DNA of 11,930 nucleotides, taken from an uncultured bacterium. Its GTDB lineage: Bacteria > Cyanobacteriota > Vampirovibrionia > Gastranaerophilales > Gastranaerophilaceae. Below the pieces are notes generated by a model, which had not been told where the DNA came from, ran no database searches, and was given only the letters and a program-made list of their open reading frames with translations. Location: assembly GCA_949299435.1 (NCBI GenBank), contig CASGAK010000024.1:1-11930 (forward strand). Direction: 5' to 3'. Below are positions 6,499 through 11,930 of the stretch, one piece after another (the stretch's first letter is position 1; each line of letters starts with the position of its first letter). Position numbers and translations under genes: made by a program.

Positions 6499-7113
6499 AT
6501 GGACAAAAAAATTTCAGAAAAAATCATAAACAGATTAACTCTATATCATTGTATTTTAGACGATTACATCAACAAAAACATTGAATTCATAGCGAGCAAT
6601 CAGATAGCCACACTATTAGATATTGATGACTCTCAAGTAAGAAAAGATATAAGTGTTTTAAATAATTCAGGCAAATGCAGAGTCGGATATATAGTGAAAG
6701 AATTAAAAAAATCCATAGAAACAACACTCGGGTTTTCAAAAACCAAAAATGCCTTCATAATCGGTGCTGGTAACTTGGGAATGGCTCTTGCAAAGTATGA
6801 TAATTTTACTAATTACGGACTTAACATTATTGCATTATTTGATAACGATACAAAAAAGATTGGACAGACTGTCAATAATAAACTTATTTTAGATATCGAA
6901 AAACTACCGAATTTAAGTAAAAAATCCAATGTTGATATTGCAATACTTACCGTACCTAAAAACTTTGCTCAAAGCACTGCTGATTTTTTGGTAAAATCCG
7001 ATATCAAATATATTTGGAATTTTACTCCTGCAGTTCTTTCAGTACCGAAAAATGTACAAGTTTGGAATGAAAACCTTATGGGAAATTTCTTGCAATTTAC
7101 TTACAATATTTAA
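6499..7113 (+). CDS. rex: Redox-sensing transcriptional repressor Rex
   Basis: Rex is a dimeric repressor that reads the NADH/NAD+ ratio and releases DNA when NADH is bound, controlling fermentation and respiration genes. The 204-residue protein has an N-terminal winged helix with TLYHCILDDYI (14-24), the recognition segment DDSQVRKDIS (43-52) and RVGY (61-64), then a Rossmann domain with GAGNLGMAL (89-97), FDNDTKKIG (114-122), and TVPKNFAQSTADFL, ending in the NFTPAVLSVP stretch that matches the family's NFAPVRLxVP. Length is normal. A frame extends upstream to a GTG at 6484, but that overlaps the -10 box and has no SD, so the ATG at 6499 is chosen; it also lacks an SD and is probably leaderless. 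No terminator separates it from the next gene, 43 bases on. Confidence 0.92.
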   Translation: MDKKISEKIINRLTLYHCILDDYINKNIEFIASNQIATLLDIDDSQVRKDISVLNNSGKCRVGYIVKELKKSIETTLGFSKTKNAFIIGAGNLGMALAKYDNFTNYGLNIIALFDNDTKKIGQTVNNKLILDIEKLPNLSKKSNVDIAILTVPKNFAQSTADFLVKSDIKYIWNFTPAVLSVPKNVQVWNENLMGNFLQFTYNI

Positions 7114-7156
7114 CATTTGAGCAATTTTTTTTATGTTTTATTTTTAATGAAACATA

Positions 7157-8167
7157 ATGCAAATAAATAATTCTTACATACCCCAAAATAAAACCACAAA
7201 AGCAGACCTAAAAAAGCAAGTAAATATAGCTTTTTCCGGGATTAAATTTGACCCGTTGAAAATTAGTGATATTTTCATAAAAAGAACTAATCCTTTCAAT
7301 AGAGGTCTGAACAGTTTAAAAAATATAAGAAAAGGTGAATTCGGTACAATTTGCAAAGGTTCAATACCATTAAAACCGTTTTGGAAAGAATTCAATGCAA
7401 CAGAACACAAAAAACTGAAACAAATCGGAATTTCTACAAACGCAGATGGGATACCGAGAAGTTTTTTAAAAAGTACTGCTGAAAAACCGCTATCTACCTC
7501 ATTTGTGCACAGTTGCTCGGTTATGTATCTTTATAACAAGCACACAAATACGCACTTTCTATACCACGCTTCAGAAAGTGTTCCTAAAAAAGAGCTTAAA
7601 TATATGGTTAAGAACTTTATGCCAGAAGGCTGTACACACGCCATAATAACCCCTGGAGATGCCTATTGGGCTGATATTCATAAAATTAGCCTGCCTGGAA
7701 TTTTTGACACTATTAAAGAAACATACCCGGACACAATAATTAATGTATGTCACATGTCCTCGCAATATCCTGAAATAGTAGGCTATAAAGGCAAATTATA
7801 CGAAATTCCGAACAGAGATGTAATACTTCAAATCGGTCCCCATTTTGAAGATTACGGTCAAGCAAGTTTTAAAATCTCAGATATCGAAGGCTTTAACACA
7901 ATTGATAAAATTAAATATGATGCTTATACAAAAGAAACGACAGAAAAAGTCAAAGACTATTTTTATAAGAAGAATTGGGATAATGAACTCAAAAAAGTAC
8001 TGTTTGGAATCATAGATAAAAAAGTAAAAACCATTGAAGCAATCGAAAATTGCAAAACTTTTGAAGATTTAAAAAATATTATCGAACAACTAGGTGATAT
8101 TACAAATCCGGAATATTATATGGCAATTCATGAGAAATTAAAACTTTTCCATAAAAAGCCTAAATAA
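7157..8167 (+). CDS. Uncharacterised protein with a CheD-like Thr-Cys-His deamidase signature
   Basis: I do not recognise this 336-residue family by name. Residues 1-30 are polar and end in NIAFSG; there is no signal peptide or membrane segment. The centre (about 112-170) reads like a CheD core: STSFVHSC, then the strand SVMYLYN, then FLYHASE, then THAIITPGD. T114, C120 and H137 have the same spacing (6 and 17) as the Thr21, Cys27 and His44 triad of Thermotoga CheD, a receptor glutamine deamidase of the CNF1-like fold. The C-terminal 90 residues are lysine-rich and helical. No chemotaxis gene is nearby. The ATG at 7157 has no SD; a frame upstream is closed by a stop at 7148. It may be transcribed with rex and ends directly against coaX on the other strand. 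Family and substrate are unknown. Confidence 0.75.
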   Translation: MQINNSYIPQNKTTKADLKKQVNIAFSGIKFDPLKISDIFIKRTNPFNRGLNSLKNIRKGEFGTICKGSIPLKPFWKEFNATEHKKLKQIGISTNADGIPRSFLKSTAEKPLSTSFVHSCSVMYLYNKHTNTHFLYHASESVPKKELKYMVKNFMPEGCTHAIITPGDAYWADIHKISLPGIFDTIKETYPDTIINVCHMSSQYPEIVGYKGKLYEIPNRDVILQIGPHFEDYGQASFKISDIEGFNTIDKIKYDAYTKETTEKVKDYFYKKNWDNELKKVLFGIIDKKVKTIEAIENCKTFEDLKNIIEQLGDITNPEYYMAIHEKLKLFHKKPK

Positions 8168-8938
8168 CTATTTAGTTGATACGACAAGACTGTTAAGCTG
8201 ATAAAGATATCGAAGCCCCTCAAGGGTTAGAGTCGGGTTTATAAAATCAAAAGGTCTTTCCAAATAAGTTGCAATAAGTCCTGAATATCCACCAGTCGCA
8301 ACAAGCACAGCTTTTTCTCCTAGTTCTTTTTCACATTGTCTGACAAGCCCGTCAATCATACAGGCAGCACCCCTGATTACACCTGACAAAATAGCATCAG
8401 CCGTATTATGTCCAATTGCAGTATTAGAAACCGCAACATCAATTCTCGGAAGTTTTGAGGTAAATTTATTAAGCACTTTCATCTGCAAATTCAGTCCCGG
8501 AGCTATAACACCGCCTATAAATTCACCGTTTTTATTCACTATATCAAAAGTCGTAGCTGTTCCAAAATCAACAACAATTACCGGTTTATTATACAAAACA
8601 TAGGCACCTGCCGCGTTTGCAATTCGATCAGCTCCTGCTTCCTCGGGATTGTCCAATGATATTTTTATACCAGTATTTATATCCAAACTCAAAAACATCG
8701 GCTCTATTTTAAACACATTCTCAACCGCATTTTTAAACTTTTCATTCAACTCCTCTACTACAGAACAAATAATGCAGCCATCGACTTTAAAATCTTTAAA
8801 CAATGACTTTAAAAGCACCTCATATTCTTCCAAAGACAAATCCCTATCAGATGCAAGACGAAATTCTTCAACCAGAGCGTCTTCTTCAAATAATCCTAAC
8901 GTTATACTTGTATTTCCAATATCGGCTGTTAATAACAT
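8168..8938 (-). CDS. coaX: Type III pantothenate kinase
   Basis: CoaX phosphorylates pantothenate, the first step of coenzyme A synthesis; unlike CoaA it is not inhibited by CoA and needs a monovalent cation. The 256-residue ASKHA-fold protein has the phosphate-1 motif TADIGNTSI (4-12, with D6), the substrate motif EEAGADRIANAAGA (99-112, with D104), and the phosphate-2 motif VVDFGTATTFD (122-132, with D124), followed by GGVIAPGL and VATGGYSGLI. Length is standard. The frame extends to a TTG at 8959, but the ATG at 8938 has AGAGGA seven bases upstream and starts the conserved MLLTADIGN, so it is used. That SD lies inside a hairpin. The gene ends with no gap against the convergent gene at 7157. 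It follows a small unknown gene by 56 bases. Confidence 0.95.
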   Translation of the reverse strand: MLLTADIGNTSITLGLFEEDALVEEFRLASDRDLSLEEYEVLLKSLFKDFKVDGCIICSVVEELNEKFKNAVENVFKIEPMFLSLDINTGIKISLDNPEEAGADRIANAAGAYVLYNKPVIVVDFGTATTFDIVNKNGEFIGGVIAPGLNLQMKVLNKFTSKLPRIDVAVSNTAIGHNTADAILSGVIRGAACMIDGLVRQCEKELGEKAVLVATGGYSGLIATYLERPFDFINPTLTLEGLRYLYQLNSLVVSTK

Positions 8939-8969
8939 AAAATAGTCCTCTTGTTTCAAGGACTATTTT
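8939..8969 (-). promoter_or_regulatory. Hairpin covering the coaX ribosome binding site
   Basis: On the coaX mRNA strand AAAATAGTC and CTTG pair with CAAG and GACTATTTT (13 bp, two-base bulge, three-base loop). The SD AGAGGA lies in the 3' side of the stem and the ATG follows at once. It could mask translation start or act as a weak terminator after the upstream small gene. Confidence 0.65.
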
Positions 8970-8994
8970 ATTACAAATATTTTTTTATGCAAAA

Positions 8995-9219
8995 CTATGC
9001 GTTATAAGCATTATTATCATTTTGCCCATTTAACGAAGGCAACATCATTGCTAATGACTGAGCATCAGCAGGCGGCTGACTTACCGCAAGTTTTTTACGT
9101 AATTCTTCAAATGCACTGTTAATCTTTTTCGGTCCTGCTGAATAAGTTTCGCTTGTCTTATCCAAATATTTATCATTTTTTACGCCATTAATTGCATCAA
9201 TTCTCATACCATCTGCCAT
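8995..9219 (-). CDS. Small hypothetical protein upstream of coaX
   Basis: A 74-residue polar protein, rich in Ala, Asn and Lys, with no membrane segment, cysteines or recognisable motif. A helical stretch around KKINSAFEELRKKLAV (31-46) is followed by PPADAQSLAMMLPSLNGQ and an Asn-rich end. The ATG at 9219 has a good SD (AGGAG, six bases away), and a TATAAG-type -10 lies upstream, so it is probably expressed. It reads the same way as coaX, 56 bases ahead, with a hairpin between them. I cannot assign a function; nothing ties it to CoA synthesis except position. Confidence 0.65.
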   Translation of the reverse strand: MADGMRIDAINGVKNDKYLDKTSETYSAGPKKINSAFEELRKKLAVSQPPADAQSLAMMLPSLNGQNDNNAYNA

Positions 9220-9395
9220 AATAAACTCCTCAGTTTTTAGAAACTCTATATCTCTTATACATATATAAAGTATATTATTCCAATATAATTGCTCTATACT
9301 GTGAAAATAGTTACAAATCTTTACAAAAATTTAAAAAACACTTTTTTAAAGAAAAAATTCCGAGATAAAAGTCAGCTTTTAATTAGCCAAACTTA

Positions 9396-9424
9396 TTGAC
9401 AAATATACCTGCTCAAAATATAAT
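9396..9424 (+). promoter_or_regulatory. Perfect sigma70 consensus promoter of hisS
   Basis: TTGACA (9396-9401), a 17-base spacer and TATAAT (9419-9424): an exact match to the consensus. The hisS ATG follows six bases after the -10, at the expected transcription start. Confidence 0.9.
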
Positions 9425-9430
9425 CTTTTT

Positions 9431-10675
9431 ATGGCAAATATTTTAAAAGTAGTAAAAGGGACAAAAGATATATTACCTCAAGATGAGGTTATGTGGAGCT
9501 ATCTTGAGCTAAGTGCAGCTGAAATTTTCTCAAAATACGGCTATAAAGAAATTCGTACACCTATTTTTGAAGTAACTGAACTTTTTGCTCGCGGGGTAGG
9601 AGATACAACCGATATTGTAAATAAAGAGATGTATACTTTTGAAAAAAGTGACCACTCATTAACGTTACGACCTGAAAACACAGCTGGAGTTGTGCGATCA
9701 TTTATCGAAAACGGAATGAGCAGACTATCAGCTCCGGTAAAACTTTGGTACAAAGGTCCCATGTTTCGCTATGAAAGACCTCAAGCAGGCAGACAAAGAC
9801 AATTCCATCAGATAGGTGTCGAAATGTTCGGAATAAAAGAGCCGACAGCTGATGCTGAAGCAATACTTTTAGCTGTGCATTACCTAAAAGCATTGGGGCT
9901 TTATAATTTAGAGGTTGAAATAAATTCTCTTGGTTGTCCAAAATGCAGAGAAGAATACAAACAAAAAATCAAAGAAGTTTTAAAGCCTGAATTTAACAAT
10001 CTTTGCGAAGATTGCCAAAGCAGATATGAAAAAAACCCTCTAAGACTTTTGGATTGCAAAGTAGATACTTGCAAAGCGATCTTTGAAAAACCAGAAATCA
10101 AAGAAGTTATTCAATCTGATTTTATCTGTAAAGAGTGTGCAGAACATTATTCACAACTAAAGACATATTTAAAAGAACTAAACGTAAATTATAAAGAAAA
10201 TAAACTTCTTGTAAGAGGACTTGACTACTACAATAGAACTGTTTTTGAAATCAAATCAAACAACTTAGGCTCTCAAAACGCGGTATGCGGAGGTGGGAGA
10301 TATGACAGTCTTGTAAGGAATCTCGGCGGAGATGATACTCCTGCAGTAGGTTGGGCAATGGGTATGGAAAGATTGATTTCACTGCTTCCTAAACTCGAGC
10401 CTAGAAAGCTTGATGCTTACATCATCTCAAATTCACCGGTAGAGGCCTTTAAACTTGCACAAGAATTAAGAGAAGAACTTTTAGCAGTAGAATTGGACTT
10501 ACAAAACAAAAAATTCACCAAACAACTAGAAAAAGCATCCAAAGTAGCTCAATACGCATTCATATTGGGCGAAGACGAAATAAAAAATAATGTGGTTTCT
10601 GTCAAAAATCTGTCAACATCAGTTCAAAAAACAATTGACAGAGCTAAATTAAGGAGTGACTTTAAAAATGTCTAA
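9431..10675 (+). CDS. hisS: Histidine--tRNA ligase
   Basis: HisS is the class II aminoacyl-tRNA synthetase that charges tRNA-His in the cytoplasm. The 414-residue product has the start signature VKGTKDILP, motif 1 around TPIFE (43-47), motif 2 FRYERPQAGRQRQFHQ (112-127), the histidine-binding motifs RGLDYYNRTVFE (262-273) and VCGGGRYDSL (285-294), and motif 3 GWAMGMERL (307-315). The insertion domain carries several Cys pairs (C169/C172, C192/C195, C233/C236), as in many Firmicutes-type enzymes. The C-terminal anticodon domain is complete. The ATG at 9431 has no SD and lies at the predicted transcription start of a consensus promoter, so the message is probably leaderless. The next gene overlaps its end by eight bases. 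Confidence 0.97.
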   Translation: MANILKVVKGTKDILPQDEVMWSYLELSAAEIFSKYGYKEIRTPIFEVTELFARGVGDTTDIVNKEMYTFEKSDHSLTLRPENTAGVVRSFIENGMSRLSAPVKLWYKGPMFRYERPQAGRQRQFHQIGVEMFGIKEPTADAEAILLAVHYLKALGLYNLEVEINSLGCPKCREEYKQKIKEVLKPEFNNLCEDCQSRYEKNPLRLLDCKVDTCKAIFEKPEIKEVIQSDFICKECAEHYSQLKTYLKELNVNYKENKLLVRGLDYYNRTVFEIKSNNLGSQNAVCGGGRYDSLVRNLGGDDTPAVGWAMGMERLISLLPKLEPRKLDAYIISNSPVEAFKLAQELREELLAVELDLQNKKFTKQLEKASKVAQYAFILGEDEIKNNVVSVKNLSTSVQKTIDRAKLRSDFKNV

Positions 10676-11003
10676 AAAACTTAATGAAGTAATTAAAATG
10701 TTATCAAACGCTTTCAGAAAGAAGTTTGATGACTATAAGGGGCTATATCTTTTCGGAGCATATCTCGACGGAAACGATCATACAGATGAAGATATTGAAA
10801 TAGTAGCACTTTTTGACATTGAGGATAAATCAAAAAGAGAGCAAATATGGCCGATTATCGGAAAAATTGAAACTGAACTTGATGTATGTATTGATTTGTA
10901 TCCTTATACAGAAGAAGCCTTCAAAAAAGATGAGGAGTTATATGAAGAAGTAATGGAAGAAGGAATATTCTTCAACCAGCTCGGAATCAGACAAGACAAG
11001 TAA
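10668..11003 (+). CDS. Minimal-nucleotidyltransferase-like protein, possibly inactive
   Basis: A 111-residue protein with the fold pattern of MNT/DNA polymerase beta-type nucleotidyltransferases: strand LYLFGA (26-31), then DGNDHTDEDIEIVALF, in which D40 and D42 fit the paired metal-binding aspartates, and a third acid at D76 in DVCIDLYPY. The usual Gly-Ser of the first motif is Gly-Ala here (G30-A31), which may impair catalysis. MNT proteins are often antitoxins beside HEPN toxins, but no HEPN gene is adjacent. The frame extends to a GTG at 10656 that lies in the SD itself; the ATG at 10668, 11 bases after AAGGAG, is preferred and overlaps the end of hisS by eight bases, implying translational coupling. 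Function is unknown. Confidence 0.75.
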   Translation: MSKKLNEVIKMLSNAFRKKFDDYKGLYLFGAYLDGNDHTDEDIEIVALFDIEDKSKREQIWPIIGKIETELDVCIDLYPYTEEAFKKDEELYEEVMEEGIFFNQLGIRQDK

Positions 11004-11019
11004 TTTAAGCAATAAATAC

Positions 11020-11047
11020 TTGATTTATTTTCAATTTATGATATAAT
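11020..11047 (+). promoter_or_regulatory. Extended -10 promoter for the 63-residue gene
   Basis: TGATATAAT gives a perfect -10 (11042-11047) with TG extension; TTGATT (11020-11025) lies 16 bases upstream. A 7-bp AT-only inverted repeat (11011-11017 with 11023-11029) overlaps the -35. Confidence 0.65.
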
Positions 11048-11080
11048 TTTGAATTGTTAGTCGACAATAAGGGGAAAAAA

Positions 11081-11272
11081 ATGGACAAAATTACAATTCG
11101 CTCAGACAGGGATACTGATTACACTTTTCAATACAAAGGTGAAGACGTTACGCTTAAAGCAAGAAGTATTTTAAGTATCGCAGACGGACTTAACCACGTT
11201 GTACTTCCTACCTGTGCAATGAAAATTGCAAACAATCTTATTATTATCAAAGATGACGTGAAAAAAAGTTAA
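11081..11272 (+). CDS. Small hypothetical protein, beta-rich
   Basis: A 63-residue soluble protein (MDKITIRSDRDTDYTFQYKG ...) with alternating hydrophobic residues that suggest a small beta-sheet fold, and single Cys and Met near LPTCAMKIANN. No family is recognised. The frame reaches back to a TTG at 11054, but the ATG at 11081 has AAGGGG six bases away and a leader of about 27 bases from the predicted start, so it is the likely start. It is a single-gene unit meeting the XRE gene tail to tail 17 bases away. Confidence 0.7.
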   Translation: MDKITIRSDRDTDYTFQYKGEDVTLKARSILSIADGLNHVVLPTCAMKIANNLIIIKDDVKKS

Positions 11273-11289
11273 AAAGTTAAAAATTAATT

Positions 11290-11604
11290 TTATTTTATAC
11301 ATTCGAAAAATTGATACATCTGACGTGTCAATTTTTCGTTTTTTAACATATATGCATTCATTTCTTCAATAAGCTCTTTATGGGACTTGTAATAATCGAA
11401 AATAAACATCTCATAAGGTCTTACCTGCAAAGCTGTTGATAATTTTTCCAAAGTTTCATGATTCGGGTAATTTTTACCGTTTTCGATATTACTTAAACTG
11501 GGAGTTTCGATATTTGCAAGCTCAGACAATTTTTCCTGTGTCAGCTCCTGTTTTTTCCTCAACTCTTTAATTCGTTTACCTAATAAAACTTTTATATTAC
11601 CCAT
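11290..11604 (-). CDS. XRE-family helix-turn-helix transcriptional regulator
   Basis: The 104-residue protein has a Cro/CI-type helix-turn-helix at about residues 8-63: LGKRIKELRKKQELTQEKLSELA, then SLSNIENGKNYPNHETLEKLSTAL, the standard five-helix pattern. The remaining 40 residues (FIFDYYKSHKELIEEMNAYMLKNEKL) form a helical tail, probably for dimerisation, with no ligand domain. It is a DNA-binding regulator with unknown target. The ATG at 11604 has AGAGG five bases upstream. It is divergent from the pilin-like gene at 11752 across a 147-base gap, so it may regulate that gene or itself. A short TTATGGTATAA inverted repeat (11621-11631) lies in its own promoter region. Confidence 0.9.
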   Translation of the reverse strand: MGNIKVLLGKRIKELRKKQELTQEKLSELANIETPSLSNIENGKNYPNHETLEKLSTALQVRPYEMFIFDYYKSHKELIEEMNAYMLKNEKLTRQMYQFFECIK

Positions 11605-11670
11605 AACAACCTCTTTTACATTATGGTATAAGACATTTTATCTGATAATAACTTATTGGCTAATTTTTTA

Positions 11671-11699
11671 TTGATTTTTTATTAAGTATAATATATAAT
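11671..11699 (+). promoter_or_regulatory. Promoter of the pilin-like gene
   Basis: TTGATT (11671-11676), a 17-base spacer and TATAAT (11694-11699). A second TATAAT at 11687-11692 overlaps in position but lacks a -35. Predicted leader about 46 bases. Confidence 0.6.
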
Positions 11700-11751
11700 A
11701 TTAATGTAACAGCTAAATTTTTGGAATTTAATTATAAAGAAGGATAATATT

Positions 11752-11930
11752 ATGGAGTTAAAAAAATCATTCACATTATCAGAAGTGCTAATAACACTAG
11801 GGATAGTAGGAATAGTCGCAGCGATGACTTTGCCTAATCTTATAGGGAAATGGCAAAAAACTGTACATGTAAATAGAATGAAACATACATATTCTATAAT
11901 ATCTAATGCATTTCAATTATCCATACAAGA
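11752..11930 (+). CDS. Type IV pilin/pseudopilin-like protein, N-terminal part (3' end outside window)
   Basis: The first 59 codons are present. The start is MELKKS followed by FTLSEVLITLGIVGIVAAM: a short basic leader, a prepilin peptidase site before F, glutamate at position 5 of the mature chain, and a hydrophobic helix of about 20 residues. This is the class III signal of type IV pilins and type II secretion pseudopilins. The residue before the cut is Ser instead of the usual Gly. After the helix comes TLPNLIGKWQKT and a polar helical stretch, similar to the beginning of the visible part of the first gene in the window. SD AAGGA is seven bases from the ATG. The product is probably processed and assembled or anchored at the membrane; its specific role is unknown. 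Confidence 0.88.
   Translation, partial: MELKKSFTLSEVLITLGIVGIVAAMTLPNLIGKWQKTVHVNRMKHTYSIISNAFQLSIQ

Noticed and set aside
7147..7170. A seven-codon frame (ATG AAA CAT ...) overlapping the start of the CheD-like gene, as a possible leader peptide.
   Set aside because: No SD, no regulatory codon pattern, and chance occurrence is likely in AT-rich DNA.
8649..8945. Plus-strand frame of 98 codons opposite coaX.
   Set aside because: Serine/Asn-rich mirror of the coaX coding sequence with no start signals.
10656..10667. GTG at 10656 as the start of the nucleotidyltransferase-like gene.
   Set aside because: The GTG overlaps the SD AAGGAG that serves the ATG at 10668.

Overview
The window is low-GC bacterial DNA with compact, mostly SD-led genes. 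The most telling clue to the organism is the pair of pilin-like proteins at the two edges: the last gene opens with a class III prepilin signal followed by a GIVGIVAAMTLP core, and the first gene is the cysteine-containing C-terminal body of such a protein. Large families of these short pseudopilin-like proteins, together with low GC, Rex and MurT, are what I associate with gut Vampirovibrionia (Melainabacteria, Gastranaerophilales). This placement is inference from remembered family resemblance, not from a marker gene in the window.

Layout. 1-2071, plus strand: pilin-like gene tail, terminator, then an RluA-family pseudouridine synthase coupled to a LapA-like membrane protein, ending in a 25-bp perfect inverted repeat. 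2079-3669, minus strand: a cluster of four small envelope-type proteins (YtxH, DUF948, YtxH, and a DUF948-like membrane protein) with its own terminator and promoter. 3750-6152, plus strand: murT (lipid II isoglutaminyl synthase ligase subunit, with no gatD next to it), pdxJ (vitamin B6) and a small cysteine-cluster protein, tightly spaced. 6153-6498: no protein gene, but a likely small structured RNA of about 180 nt with promoter, pairing ends and a strong terminator. 6499-8167, plus: the redox regulator rex and a protein of unknown family that carries a CheD-like Thr/Cys/His triad. 8168-9219, minus: coaX (type III pantothenate kinase) behind a small unknown gene, with a hairpin that buries the coaX ribosome binding site. 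9431-11003, plus: hisS from a consensus promoter, overlapped by a minimal-nucleotidyltransferase-like gene. 11081-11930: a small unknown gene, a divergent XRE regulator, and the start of the second pilin-like gene.

Functionally this is mainly housekeeping (translation, cofactors, cell wall, NADH/NAD+ sensing) with small lineage-type proteins between. The parts most worth a second look are the CheD-like protein (7157-8167), the small RNA (about 6298-6481), two genes whose start codon sits exactly at the predicted transcription start (rex and hisS), and the SD-masking hairpin in front of coaX. All start sites were chosen from SD and promoter positions; no similarity search was possible.
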